From JAXDAY01 sp034679345 (lineage in GTDB: Bacteria; Eisenbacteria; RBG-16-71-46; CAIMUX01; VGJL01), in the NCBI GenBank assembly GCA_034679345.1, contig JAXDAY010000008.1, forward strand, positions 1-64,000: a DNA stretch of 64,000 bases, given 5' to 3'. The notes beneath the pieces were generated by a model. That model searched no databases. It saw only the letters and a program-made list of their open reading frames with translations, and was not told the DNA's origin. Positions 1 to 8,798 of the stretch are shown here, in pieces; positions within the stretch are counted from its first letter, which is position 1; each line of letters opens with the position of its first letter. The translations under genes were made by a program, and so were the position numbers.

Positions 1-51
1 GTCCATGAATCGCTCGCAAGTACTCGCGCCGTCCCATGCTTGTCATCTCCC

Positions 52-78
52 ACCCTCCGGAAGGAGGGTTACCTTTTA
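52..78 (+). terminator. possible terminator hairpin of an upstream gene
   Basis: ACCCTCC at 52-58 and GGAGGGT at 63-69 form a 7-bp stem around a GGAA tetraloop, followed by a short T-rich stretch (ACCTTTTA). It would end a rightward gene lying before the window. The stem is short and the T-tract is interrupted, so this is tentative. Confidence 0.35.
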
Positions 79-132
79 GATGACTCGACGATCTACCCCT
101 GGGTTACATCTTGGACGGCTCGATGCGGGGCC

Positions 133-162
133 TTGCCGACTCCGCCAGGCGTCCTGTATAAT
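133..162 (+). promoter_or_regulatory. sigma70-like promoter for the PHP hydrolase gene
   Basis: TTGCCG at 133-138 and a perfect TATAAT at 157-162 are separated by 18 bp. This would give a leader of about 70 nt before the ATG at 238. Only the sequence match supports it. Confidence 0.55.
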
Positions 163-237
163 CGTTCTGCAAGAAGACCGTACCCGATCCGCGATCGTTT
201 GCGTCACGTGCCCGTGCGCCGCAGTGCGAGGGATGCC

Positions 238-2454
238 ATGGTCCGACTGTTCCTGAGCGCCGTATGGCCGGGGGGCGCTGAAGTCAGGTGCCGTCGAGGG
301 ATCCTTGGCCGTCTGGCTATTCTGGGGATCCTCCTGTCGATCCACGCGGGAGCGTCAAGCTCCTCGACGACGCGCGAAGAGCTGCCGCCCGTTCCGACGC
401 AGTGTCGCCTCACGCTTCAGATCCAGGACAGCGCGGGGACTCCCCTCGAGTCGCGCGTGCGCGTCTTCGGAGCCGACAATCACGTCCATCCCGACACCAC
501 CGATTCGGAGCGGTTCTACTTCTGGGGAGGAGGCGGCTACTGCTACGCGAACGGCTCCTTCTGGGTCGATGTGCCTGCGGGCGTCACGCGCGTCACAGTG
601 GGACGCGGGTTCGAGTGGGTCCCATTCAACCGGGTGATCTACGTCGATCGGGACACGACTCTCACCATCACGCTGAACCGGATCGCGAACCTGCGGCAGG
701 AGGGATGGTACTCGGGCGACCTCCACGCGCACTCCAATCATCCACCGATCGATTACCAGATCCTTCCCTCCCAGGCGCGGATGATCGCCCGGGCCGAGGA
801 TCTCGCCGTCATCCATCTCCTGGACCAGAGCCACTATTTCACAGGGGCGCCGAGCTTCGTGTCCGACTCGGGCACGGTCGTCTACTACTCCTTCGAGTAC
901 CGCAACCAGGCCTACGGGCACGCTCCGCTCCCGGGATTGCGCGACCCTGTCCACGACACCTGCTGCCTCGACCCCGCGCCCGCCTACCCGATGCTGCTCG
1001 ACCTGCGCGACGAGGTGGTGCCGGCGAAGGGGCCGATGATGGTGCTCGGGCATCCCCACTCCACCGACGACTACTTCTACGACGACACCTGGCCCGGCGC
1101 GGGCCTGGGTCGTGAGCTTCCCATGCTGGCCGCCCTGAACGCCCTCGATGCGCTGGACGTTCTCTCCTACGGCAATAACCCCTATGGGGACTGGCAGGAA
1201 TGGTACGACATCCTCTCGAGCGGGCTTCCATGCCCACCCTCCGCCGGCACCGACAGCCGGCTCTGTAGCACCTCGAGTCTCCCGATCGGAGGGCTTCGCG
1301 TCTACGCCAACCTGGGGGAAGGATCGCCGCTCGACTATGACTCCTGGCTCGAGGCCGTGCGCACCGGACGAACCTTCCTCACGAACTATCCCCTGATCCC
1401 GGAGTTCGACATCGAAGGCCACTCCTACGGAGACACGATGGAGGTCGCCGGAGACTCGCTCCACACCTACGTGCGCCTCCGGGCGACCTGCGCCCTCGGA
1501 CTGCGCCGGATCGCGATCCTCGCCGAGGGGACCGAGGTCTGGTCGGCCGATTTCTTCCCGCCGCAGTCCCACTACGAAGGGTTGATCGCCCTGGACATCC
1601 CGACGCCTGCATGGATCCTGGTCCGGGCGGAGGGTTCCGTAGGGAATCCCCATTTGATCACCGGTCCTTCCCGGGCCGAAACATCGCCTGTTCGCATCAC
1701 GAGAGGCGGAGGGCCGGTTCGCAGCACGATTGCCTCCGCGCGCTGGCTCGACACCCTCTCGCAGTTACGGAGCTTCGTCACGCAGCGGGGCAACTGGGAG
1801 GAAACCTGGCATCGCGACACGGTCATGACCCGGATCGCTCGAGCCGAGGATTACTACAAGGGCGCCTTCGTGGCCGCTCCCGACTCATTCCCCCTGCTCA
1901 GCCCGGCCGACGATGACACGGTGTTCGCCGAAGGGCTTTACCTCGACTGGGGCGAAGCGCTCGACTCCGAGCCCGGGGACCGCGTCCGCTACGAGATCAT
2001 GGTCGCCACCGACTCCCTCATGATGCTGCCGCGGCGTTTCCAGACCGACACGCCGGGGCTGGAGATTCTCACGCTTCAGCCCAACCGCTGGTACTGGTGG
2101 ACCGTCGCCGCGGTCGATCGTGGCGACAATGTGCGGGTCAGCACGCCACCGATCGAGTCGTTCTACCTGATCGAGAGCACGTCAGCCGCGGCCCCGGCCC
2201 CAGAACGGCAACTCGTGCCCACGATCTCGCCCAATCCGAGCACCGGTCCGGTCCGCCTGGCGGGATTCGGCGAGTCGGTCGCGATTTATAGCGTCTCGGG
2301 CCGGAGGGTCGCATCTTCCGAATCCGGGCTTCGAGGCGTGGACGGCACATGGACCTGGAACGGCAGAATCCGTGGCCGTCGGGCCCCCGCGGGGGTCTAC
2401 TGGGTCGTAGGATCACAGGGCGGAAAGACTCTCCAGCTGATCCGGCTTCGATGA
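238..2454 (+). CDS. secreted PHP-superfamily (CehA/McbA-like) metallohydrolase with FlgD-like C-terminal tail
   Basis: The product is a 738-residue predicted exported phosphoesterase-like protein. I chose the ATG at 238 because it follows GAGGG with good spacing, lies downstream of a TATAAT promoter, and leads into a basic then hydrophobic signal segment (about residues 18-40). The frame is open further upstream to a TTG at 40, but that extension looks non-coding. The metal-binding signature DLHAHS is near residues 160-165, HPHS near 272, and a GTDS motif near 337, as in PHP/CehA-type hydrolases. Residues around 610-645 look like a fibronectin-type linker. The last ~80 residues (NPSTGPV, then YSVSGRRV and APAGVYWV) match the FlgD/T9SS-type tail seen in three other proteins here. 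The substrate is unknown; the tail suggests surface display or secretion. It converges on prmC 10 bp away. Confidence 0.8.
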   Translation: MVRLFLSAVWPGGAEVRCRRGILGRLAILGILLSIHAGASSSSTTREELPPVPTQCRLTLQIQDSAGTPLESRVRVFGADNHVHPDTTDSERFYFWGGGGYCYANGSFWVDVPAGVTRVTVGRGFEWVPFNRVIYVDRDTTLTITLNRIANLRQEGWYSGDLHAHSNHPPIDYQILPSQARMIARAEDLAVIHLLDQSHYFTGAPSFVSDSGTVVYYSFEYRNQAYGHAPLPGLRDPVHDTCCLDPAPAYPMLLDLRDEVVPAKGPMMVLGHPHSTDDYFYDDTWPGAGLGRELPMLAALNALDALDVLSYGNNPYGDWQEWYDILSSGLPCPPSAGTDSRLCSTSSLPIGGLRVYANLGEGSPLDYDSWLEAVRTGRTFLTNYPLIPEFDIEGHSYGDTMEVAGDSLHTYVRLRATCALGLRRIAILAEGTEVWSADFFPPQSHYEGLIALDIPTPAWILVRAEGSVGNPHLITGPSRAETSPVRITRGGGPVRSTIASARWLDTLSQLRSFVTQRGNWEETWHRDTVMTRIARAEDYYKGAFVAAPDSFPLLSPADDDTVFAEGLYLDWGEALDSEPGDRVRYEIMVATDSLMMLPRRFQTDTPGLEILTLQPNRWYWWTVAAVDRGDNVRVSTPPIESFYLIESTSAAAPAPERQLVPTISPNPSTGPVRLAGFGESVAIYSVSGRRVASSESGLRGVDGTWTWNGRIRGRRAPAGVYWVVGSQGGKTLQLIRLR

Positions 2455-2464
2455 GCAGCGCGAG

Positions 2465-3310
2465 TCAGCGCGACCTCGCCATGGCGATGCGCGGCCGGCC
2501 CGACAGGTCCGGCAGGATTGCCGCATCGCGCCAGGCGACTGGCTCGAGGAGCGCGAGCATCTCCCTCTCCTGAGTGACGCCGATCTCCACGGCGAGCCAT
2601 CCGTCCGGGCGCAGCCTCGATGCCGCCTGCGGGATCAGTCGACGAATCGTCTCGAGCCCGTCGGCGCCGGCATAGAGCGCGTCGGCTGGTTCGAAGTCCC
2701 GGATTTCGGGGGCCAACGCGTCTGCCTCCGCGAGCGCGATGTAAGGTGGATTCGAGACGATCGCATCGAATACCCGCCGTCCGGCAGGGTCGAGCAGATC
2801 CCCGAGCAGCCACTCGGTCCGGCCGGCCAGCCCGGTCGCGAGGGCGTTACGGCGGGCGTACTCGAGGGCAGCGCCGCTCTGATCGATCCCGACTCCCCGG
2901 GCGCGCGGCAGCCGCGCGAGCAGCGCCAGCAGGATCGCCCCGCTGCCGGTGCACACATCGCAGATCTCCATTGGAACGCTTCGATCGAGACGAGCGGCGA
3001 GTTGCTCGACGAGGACCTCGGTCTCGCTGCGCGGGATGAAGACCCCCGGGCCGACCTCGAGGGTCAGCCCGGCGAAGATCGCGTTGCCGAGAACGTACTG
3101 GAGGGGTTCACGGTGGAGGCGCCGCGCGAGGAGCGCTTCGAAGCGCGCGACCGCATCCGCGGGCGGGAGCTCGTCGCGCAGCCAAAGGCCGATCCGGTCG
3201 ATCCCGAGGGCCCGCGCCATGAGGTGCTCCGCCTCGAGTCGGGGATTCCCGGCGCCGATCTCCTCCAGCCGACCGGAGGCCTCGCGGATCAGAACAAAGA
3301 TGGGGTTCAC
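2465..3310 (-). CDS. prmC: release factor glutamine N5-methyltransferase PrmC/HemK
   Basis: The 281-residue cytosolic enzyme methylates the glutamine of the GGQ motif in release factors RF1 and RF2, using S-adenosylmethionine. The N-terminal helical domain (about 1-85) binds the release factor. The Rossmann methyltransferase domain contains the SAM-binding DVCTGSGA at 118-125 and the diagnostic catalytic NPPY at 187-190. Length and domain order are normal for the family. It starts 21 bp downstream of prfA, its substrate gene, at the end of the leftward rho-rpmE-prfA-prmC group. The assignment is very secure. Confidence 0.96.
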   Translation of the reverse strand: MNPIFVLIREASGRLEEIGAGNPRLEAEHLMARALGIDRIGLWLRDELPPADAVARFEALLARRLHREPLQYVLGNAIFAGLTLEVGPGVFIPRSETEVLVEQLAARLDRSVPMEICDVCTGSGAILLALLARLPRARGVGIDQSGAALEYARRNALATGLAGRTEWLLGDLLDPAGRRVFDAIVSNPPYIALAEADALAPEIRDFEPADALYAGADGLETIRRLIPQAASRLRPDGWLAVEIGVTQEREMLALLEPVAWRDAAILPDLSGRPRIAMARSR

Positions 3311-3331
3311 GGATGGTGGCCGCGCGGCGGG

Positions 3332-4411
3332 CTATAGGGCCTCGGTCGACTTCAGCCGCTCCTCGCTCTCGGCGACCTGAAGCGCGCGGATCAGCTCCTC
3401 CAGGTCTCCCTCCATCACGTCGGCGAGGTTGTAAAGCGTGAGACCGATCCTGTGATCGGTGACCCTGCCCTGCGGGAAGTTGTAGGTGCGGATCTTGGCG
3501 CTCCGATCGCCCGTGGACACCATGCTTCGCCGGGTCCGAGCCATCTCCGCCTCCCGCTTTTGCTGTTCCATGTCCAGCAGCCGAGCGCGGAGGACCTTCA
3601 GGGCCTTCACCTTGTTCTTGAGCTGGCTCCTCTCGTCCTGGCACTGGACGACGATCCCCGTGGGGAGATGCTTGACCCGCACCGCGGAGTCGGTCGTGTT
3701 CACGCTCTGCCCGCCGGGCCCTGAGGAGCGGAACACGTCGATCTCGAGGTCCTTCTCGTCGATGCGGATATCGACCTCTTCAGCCTCCGGCAGGACGGCA
3801 ACCGTGACGGCCGATGTGTGGATTCGCCCGCTCGCCTCGGTCTCGGGGACCCGCTGGACCCGGTGCACCCCCGACTCGTACTTGAAGGTCCGGTAGGCGT
3901 CTTCCCCTTCGAGGGAGAAGACAATCTCCTTGAGCCCTCCGATCCCCGTCGGATTCGAGGAGAGCTCCTCCATCCGGAAGCCGCGGGCCTCGGCGTACTT
4001 CACGTACATTCTGAAGATGTCGCGCACGAAGAGAGCGGCCTCCTCGCCTCCCGTCCCGGCGCGCACCTCGATGATGACGTTCCTCTCATCGTTCGGGTCG
4101 CGGGGCGTGAGCAGGGCCTTCAACTCGGCCCCGCAGGACTCGAGCCTCTCGCGCGATCCCGGCAGCTCCTCGCGAACGATCTCCTGAAGCTCGGGATCGT
4201 CGCCCTGCAGAATCTCTTCCCCCTCGCGCACCGCCGCGATCGCCTCCCGGAAGGCGTCCATCGCCCTCAGGATCCGCTCCAGGCGGGTCCTCTCGCGGCC
4301 GATTCGGCGGGCCTCCCTGGGATCCGAGATCACGCGCGGATCGACCATCTGCGCCGTCACTTCGTCGAGGCGCATGCGCACATGCTCGTAGTTGCGGAGA
4401 AGCTCTTCCAT
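3332..4411 (-). CDS. prfA: peptide chain release factor 1
   Basis: RF1 recognises UAA and UAG stop codons in the ribosomal A site and triggers peptide release. The 359-residue length is typical. Codon recognition is through the PxT tripeptide, here PET at 189-191 inside RVQRVPETEASGRIHTS. The universally conserved GGQ is at 233-235 within SSGPGGQSVNTTD. The RF1-type context and neighbourhood separate it from RF2. It is followed by prmC, whose product modifies the GGQ glutamine. A strong hairpin with a T-tract lies just upstream, between rpmE and prfA, and may attenuate transcription into this gene. RF1 does not read UGA, which is compatible with UGA recoding at 62827. Confidence 0.97.
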   Translation of the reverse strand: MEELLRNYEHVRMRLDEVTAQMVDPRVISDPREARRIGRERTRLERILRAMDAFREAIAAVREGEEILQGDDPELQEIVREELPGSRERLESCGAELKALLTPRDPNDERNVIIEVRAGTGGEEAALFVRDIFRMYVKYAEARGFRMEELSSNPTGIGGLKEIVFSLEGEDAYRTFKYESGVHRVQRVPETEASGRIHTSAVTVAVLPEAEEVDIRIDEKDLEIDVFRSSGPGGQSVNTTDSAVRVKHLPTGIVVQCQDERSQLKNKVKALKVLRARLLDMEQQKREAEMARTRRSMVSTGDRSAKIRTYNFPQGRVTDHRIGLTLYNLADVMEGDLEELIRALQVAESEERLKSTEAL

Positions 4412-4424
4412 TATGGGTTCAGGG

Positions 4425-4480
4425 AAAACGATCGGCCCGGGCTCGCGCCCCCCCGAAATGGAGGAACCGGGCCCGGGCCG
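4425..4480 (-). terminator. terminator or attenuator hairpin between rpmE and prfA
   Basis: Read leftward, 4472-4480 plus four inner bases pair with 4433-4445 to give a 13-bp very GC-rich stem (one G-T wobble), with a 22-nt loop. TTTT follows at 4428-4425. It lies 10 nt after the rpmE stop and 14 nt before the prfA start, so it probably trims read-through rather than isolating prfA completely. Confidence 0.6.
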
Positions 4481-4489
4481 ACTCGCCTG

Positions 4490-4729
4490 CTAGCTCTCGG
4501 CCGTCGTCTCTTCGGCGGGGGCCTCGAGCTTGTACTTGCGGCGGAACCGCTCGACGCGTCCTGCCGAGTCGACCAGCTTCTGCTTGCCGGTGTAGAAAGG
4601 GTGGCAGTTCGAGCAGATCTCGATCGTGAAGTCCTTCCCCTCGGTCGATCGCGACTCCAGGATGTTCCCGCAGACGCAGGTGATGCGTACGCGGCGGTAG
4701 TCCGGATGAATCCCCTTCTTCATCGTCAC
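4490..4729 (-). CDS. rpmE: 50S ribosomal protein L31 (zinc-binding form)
   Basis: This 79-residue protein is the large-subunit protein L31, which bridges to the small subunit head. It is the C+ (zinc) type: C18 and C20 (TCVC) pair with C39 and C42 (CSNC). The start MTMKKGIHPDY and the FYTGKQK motif are typical. The C-terminus extends slightly in an acidic tail. It sits directly after rho (gap 13 bp), a very common gene order. A zinc-independent paralogue is not seen in this window. Confidence 0.96.
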   Translation of the reverse strand: MTMKKGIHPDYRRVRITCVCGNILESRSTEGKDFTIEICSNCHPFYTGKQKLVDSAGRVERFRRKYKLEAPAEETTAES

Positions 4730-4742
4730 GGCTCTCCTCGTG

Positions 4743-6098
4743 CTAACCGTTCATCGCTTCCAGGAACTTGCGGTTCGTCTTGGTCTGCTCGAGCTTCGAG
4801 ATCAAGAACTCCATCGCCTCGACGGGGTTCATGTCGCTCAAGAACTTGCGCAAGACCCATATCTTCCTCAAATCGCCCTCCGGAAGCAAGAGCTCCTCCT
4901 TGCGGGTGCCGCTCCGGTTCAGGTCGATCGCCGGGAAAATGCGCTTATCAGACAACTTACGGTCGAGGACGAGCTCCATGTTCCCAGTCCCCTTGAACTC
5001 CTCGAAGATGACATCGTCCATCCGGCTTCCGGTCTCGATGAGCGCGGTTGCGCAGATCGTGAGGCTCCCGCCCTCCTCGATGTTCCGCGCCGCGCCGAAG
5101 AACCTCTTGGGGCGGTGAAGGGCGTTCGCATCCACTCCACCCGAGAGGATCTTGCCGCTGTGGGGAACGACTGTGTTGTAGGCGCGGGCGAGTCGCGTGA
5201 TCGAATCGAGCAGGATCACGACGTCGCGGCGGTGCTCCACGAGGCGGCGCGCCTTCTCGATCACCATCTCCGCGACCTGGACGTGCCGCTCCGCCGGCTC
5301 GTCAAAGGTGGATGAGATCACCTCAGCCTGGACGGACCGTTCCATGTCGGTCACTTCCTCGGGCCGCTCGTCGATCAAGAGGACGATGAGGACGACCTCC
5401 GGATGATTCTCGGTGATCGAGTTGGCGATCTTCTGGAGGATCATCGTCTTTCCCGCCTTCGGAGGCGAGACGATCAGGCCGCGCTGTCCCTTCCCGATGG
5501 GAGCCAGCAGATCGATGATCCGCGTCGAGATGTCCCGATTCTTCATCTCGAGGTTCAGCTTCTCCATCGGATACAGCGGCGTCAGGTTGTCGAAGAGCGT
5601 CTTGTCCTTCACCGCTTCCGGACTCTCGAAGTTGACCGCTTCGACCCTCAACAGGGCGAAGTAGCGCTCTCCGTCCTTCGGCGGACGGACCTGGCCCGAG
5701 ACGGTGTCCCCTGTCCGCAGGTCGAATCTTTTGATCTGGGAGGGTGAAACGTAGATATCGTCGGCGCTCGGAAGGTAGTTGTAATCGACGGAGCGCAGGA
5801 ATCCGTATCCCTCCGGCAGGATCTCGAGCACGCCTTCGGAGAAGATGAGGCCGTTCATCTTCGTCTGAGCCTCGAGAATTCGGAACATCAGATCCTGCTT
5901 GCGCATGCTGCTCACGCCCTGAATGCCGAGCTCCTGAGCGATCTTCACCAGCTCGGAGATCGTCTTGCGCTTCATCTGCGCGATGTCGAGCGTGTTCGGA
6001 TCTTCCTTGCGGCCTCGGGATCTACGGTCGGCGGTGCCGACTGCCGAATCCTCGGATGACGCGCGCACTTCTTCGGAATCTCGATTTGGGTCTTGCAC
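4743..6098 (-). CDS. rho: transcription termination factor Rho
   Basis: Rho is the hexameric RNA-dependent ATPase that ends transcription and limits antisense RNA. The 451-residue product has an acidic/basic N-terminal extension (1-40), a Rho-N helical segment (about 41-80), the RNA-binding cold-shock-like domain (about 85-155, EGYGFLRS) and the RecA-like ATPase with Walker A SPPKAGKT (211-218) and the DSITRLARAYN and GGVDANAL motifs. The start is a GTG at 6098 preceded by GAGGT about 9 nt away. An in-frame TAA lies 11 codons upstream, so no earlier start is possible. It heads the group with rpmE, prfA and prmC. Confidence 0.97.
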   Translation of the reverse strand: MQDPNRDSEEVRASSEDSAVGTADRRSRGRKEDPNTLDIAQMKRKTISELVKIAQELGIQGVSSMRKQDLMFRILEAQTKMNGLIFSEGVLEILPEGYGFLRSVDYNYLPSADDIYVSPSQIKRFDLRTGDTVSGQVRPPKDGERYFALLRVEAVNFESPEAVKDKTLFDNLTPLYPMEKLNLEMKNRDISTRIIDLLAPIGKGQRGLIVSPPKAGKTMILQKIANSITENHPEVVLIVLLIDERPEEVTDMERSVQAEVISSTFDEPAERHVQVAEMVIEKARRLVEHRRDVVILLDSITRLARAYNTVVPHSGKILSGGVDANALHRPKRFFGAARNIEEGGSLTICATALIETGSRMDDVIFEEFKGTGNMELVLDRKLSDKRIFPAIDLNRSGTRKEELLLPEGDLRKIWVLRKFLSDMNPVEAMEFLISKLEQTKTNRKFLEAMNG

Positions 6099-6257
6099 GG
6101 GTTTCTGGACCTCGATTGGCCGTTACCGGCCGTGCCGATCCACTAAGAAACGTTTCGCGGTCATCTCCTAGGGACGGGTTTGCATCTCCTCAATGTGGAT
6201 TGGAGGCGACTAGGGAGGGACATCTGCGTCGAACGGAATTCTCTGTCCCAACGCAGG

Positions 6258-6286
6258 AGGTTACGTCCCGCCCCACCCTCTGTCAA
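6258..6286 (-). promoter_or_regulatory. promoter of the rho operon
   Basis: Read leftward, a perfect TTGACA at 6286-6281 and TAACCT at 6263-6258 are separated by exactly 17 bp. The predicted leader to the rho GTG is about 155 nt. It contains two tiny potential reading frames: MQTRP directly after GAGGAG, and a 13-codon frame at 6164-6123 in the rho frame that ends at TAA. Leader-based control of rho is known in other bacteria, but nothing here proves it. Confidence 0.6.
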
Positions 6287-6304
6287 TGAAAATCGGGCCG
6301 GGGG

Positions 6305-7309
6305 TCAACGCCCGGACTCGTCTGCGCGCTTCGTCGAAGTTGTGAAGAGGCCGCGCACTTCGCGGCCCACACCCTCCATCGCATGTTCTCGGCTCTCCTG
6401 GAGTCGCCGTCGGCTCAGTAGAAAGCCGTCGCGGACCTCACGCTCCCACTCCTCGGCGAAGCGACCCGACCGGATCTCCTCGAGCATCTCGGCCATGCGG
6501 GCCTTGACATCTCCACCGATCAGATTGGGGCCCCGGGTCAGATCTCCGAACAATGCGAGACCGCTGATCCTCTCCCGCATTCCCGCTACCCCGAAGCGTG
6601 TGATCATCTCGGCCGTGAGCGAGACCTGATGCACACACTCCATGTAAGCGACGCGCGGATCGTATCCGCGCTGCACGAGCGTCTCCCAGGCGGCGGTGAC
6701 CAGCGCCGCCAGTCCTCCGCACAGCACGGCCTGCTCTCCGAAGAGATCGACCTCCGTCTCCTCTTCGACCGTTGTCCGGATGAATCCGTGCGGCGAACAG
6801 CCGGCCGCGATGGCGTAAGCGCGCGCGCGGGCCCAGGCCTCGCCGCTGTTGTCGCGATGCACGGCCAGGAACGCCGGGATCCGGCCGGCGGCGTCGCCGA
6901 AGCGCAACGCGGTTCCCGGACCGGAGGGAGCGACGAGAACGATGTCCCAGTCCCCGGGGAGCTCGCGCTGCCCGAAGCGCAAGGCGAACCCATGCGCGAG
7001 GACCACGGTCCGGATCTTCGCGTCCAGAGGAAGCGAAGCAAGAAGCTGGCCGATCGCGGAGTCGGGCACGAGCAAGGCAATCAGCTCGCATCGCTCCGCC
7101 GCATCCGCTGGGGCGAGGACCTCGAAACCTTCCCGGGAGGCGGCCTGCGCCGAGGGTCCGCCGGGACGCGCGCCGACGATCGTGCGAATACCGGAGTCGC
7201 GAAGATTCAGCGCCTGGGCGCGACCCTGGTTACCGTATCCGATGACGCCAAGCGTCCAGGCTCGCAGCAAGCCCGTGGGGTCGGCTGGTTCGGCTGACGT
7301 TGCTCGCAT
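6305..7309 (-). CDS. divergent class I ketol-acid reductoisomerase homologue (IlvC family), altered active site
   Basis: The 334-residue protein has the class I KARI fold: an N-terminal Rossmann domain with GYGNQG (24-29), His-Gly at 106-107, and the C-terminal knotted helical domain. Numbering runs two behind the usual class I numbering. D188, E192 and E224 match metal ligands 190, 194 and 226, and S249 matches 251. The fourth acidic ligand is Gln228 instead of Glu (ECVHQ instead of ECLHE). The catalytic Lys of the APKxPGH motif is Ser129, with Thr133 in place of His. The gene is alone, with no ilvB, ilvN or ilvD nearby. It may have lost or changed the valine/isoleucine pathway reaction. It lies between the TPR lipoprotein and rho on the same strand. 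Confidence 0.8.
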   Translation of the reverse strand: MRATSAEPADPTGLLRAWTLGVIGYGNQGRAQALNLRDSGIRTIVGARPGGPSAQAASREGFEVLAPADAAERCELIALLVPDSAIGQLLASLPLDAKIRTVVLAHGFALRFGQRELPGDWDIVLVAPSGPGTALRFGDAAGRIPAFLAVHRDNSGEAWARARAYAIAAGCSPHGFIRTTVEEETEVDLFGEQAVLCGGLAALVTAAWETLVQRGYDPRVAYMECVHQVSLTAEMITRFGVAGMRERISGLALFGDLTRGPNLIGGDVKARMAEMLEEIRSGRFAEEWEREVRDGFLLSRRRLQESREHAMEGVGREVRGLFTTSTKRADESGR

Positions 7310-7419
7310 CGGGGTCGAATCCGATCGAGGCAGGGTGTCCGCAAACCGTCGCGGTCCGGGACACCCGCCTGCGGGTCATTTCCTGGAACGATTCGGCCGG
7401 CCGGCGGAAGGGGCCGTGC

Positions 7420-8694
7420 CTACTCCTCCTCCTTGGGTTGCTCGGGGCGGAACTCCGTCTGATACTTGTACTCCCCGTCGTAGAAGGCATACCCCTTCCC
7501 GCGCGTCCAGTAGAACCAGCACTCGTACTCCCGGCCGCCGGTGTCCTTGAACGTCCGGATCTCCTCCGGCCGTCCCTCTTCGCGGTAGCGGCGGACGAGA
7601 TCGGATTGCGCGCCGGCCGCCTCGACATGGGCGCGGAAGCCATCGAGCGCCAGAACCTCTCCGTCACGCAGCGCCCGCGAGAAGACGAGCCCCGCGATCT
7701 GCTCGCCCCGATCCCCGGTGCAGCCGTTCAGCCGGCCGAGAATGTCATGATAGCGATAGTTGTGCGGGTCGAGGTCGAGGAGATGCTTGGCGAGCGGGAC
7801 GCCCTTGTCGCACTCCTTGCGTTCGAGATAGAGGGTCGCGGCGTTCTGGAGCGCTTCCTGGTCGTCCGGCTTGATCGCCAGAGTCTTCACGAAATAGTCC
7901 GCCGCCATGCCGTAGTGGTCGAGCTTGCGCGCGGTGTCGCCCTCCGCGAGCTGGAAGTAGACGACGCCGAGCGAGAAGAGGAGGTCGGGGTCCTGGGGGC
8001 GAATCTTTTCGGCTTCCGAGTAGAACTTGATGGCGTCCCTCAGGCCCTCCGGATTCGCGGAGCTTCCCGATTCCGCCGCTTGGTCTCCCAGGAGTCGGAA
8101 TTGATCGAAGAGAATGCCGGCCGCACGCTCATCGCCCGCCGGCGCGAGCTTCTGCGACTCGCGGAGAGCGGTGAGCCCTGAGTCGACCTGACCCAGGTTG
8201 AAGTAGCAGACCCCCATGTTCCTGGGAGTCTCCTCCTTGCCGGGCTGGTAGACCCGCGCCCGCTTGAACCGGTTCAGCGCCTCGCGGAAGTTCTGCTGCG
8301 CTTCCTGGTTCTTGCCGAGTTGCTTCGCCTCCTGCGCGGCCTTCGCGGCGGCCAGTCCCTCATTGTGACGGGTGCTCCAGTAGTGCTCCAGGGCGTTGTC
8401 CGCATCGGCCTTCACCGTCGGGAACTTCGGCGATTCGAGGGAAGCGGCCTTCTCCAGCGCGCTTCGCGCCTGGGTCGTGCTGTCCAGTTCGGCGTAGGCC
8501 TTGCCGAGCCACAGCCAAGCCTCCGCATTGTTCGGCTCCTGATCGAGCGCCCGCAAGAGCGTCTCGCGCGCGCGCTCGAACCGCTTCTGATCGAAATGGA
8601 GAATTCCGCCGCTCAGATTGGGATTCTTGCAGCTCGTAGCGAAAAGCGTGAGAAACGCAGACGAAAGAAGGATCCAAAAAGCATAGCGTCGCAT
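7420..8694 (-). CDS. TPR-repeat lipoprotein
   Basis: I chose the ATG at 8694 (424 residues) over the longer frame to 8802. It follows GGAGGGGG and opens a classic lipoprotein signal: basic MRRYAF, a hydrophobic run, then the lipobox FATSC. The mature part is a chain of helical TPR units (for example AEAWLWLGKAYAELD, RNMGVCYFNLGQVDSG, LLFSLGVVYFQLAEGD, ALQNAATLYLERKECD), so it probably scaffolds a protein complex at the membrane. The C-terminus is charged (PKEEE). No enzymatic motif is seen. It lies 104 bp after priA and 110 bp before the KARI homologue in the same direction. The specific partner is unknown. Confidence 0.75.
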   Translation of the reverse strand: MRRYAFWILLSSAFLTLFATSCKNPNLSGGILHFDQKRFERARETLLRALDQEPNNAEAWLWLGKAYAELDSTTQARSALEKAASLESPKFPTVKADADNALEHYWSTRHNEGLAAAKAAQEAKQLGKNQEAQQNFREALNRFKRARVYQPGKEETPRNMGVCYFNLGQVDSGLTALRESQKLAPAGDERAAGILFDQFRLLGDQAAESGSSANPEGLRDAIKFYSEAEKIRPQDPDLLFSLGVVYFQLAEGDTARKLDHYGMAADYFVKTLAIKPDDQEALQNAATLYLERKECDKGVPLAKHLLDLDPHNYRYHDILGRLNGCTGDRGEQIAGLVFSRALRDGEVLALDGFRAHVEAAGAQSDLVRRYREEGRPEEIRTFKDTGGREYECWFYWTRGKGYAFYDGEYKYQTEFRPEQPKEEE

Positions 8695-8798
8695 GACCCG
8701 ACACCCCCTCCATTCCCCGACGACAATCTGTTCCGCAACCCAGAATCTACGGTCGGCCCCTGGGGGTGTCAAGACGGGTCGATCCGCCCAGGCCGGGA

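Noticed and set aside
6123..6164. 13-codon leader frame before rho as a real gene
   Set aside because: The ribosome site lies too close to its ATG and the peptide has no known family. I mention it only as a possible leader element.
7360..7376. Short hairpin (ACCCGC/GCGGGT) after the TPR lipoprotein gene as a terminator
   Set aside because: Only 6 bp with a 2-nt loop and no T-run; too weak to call.
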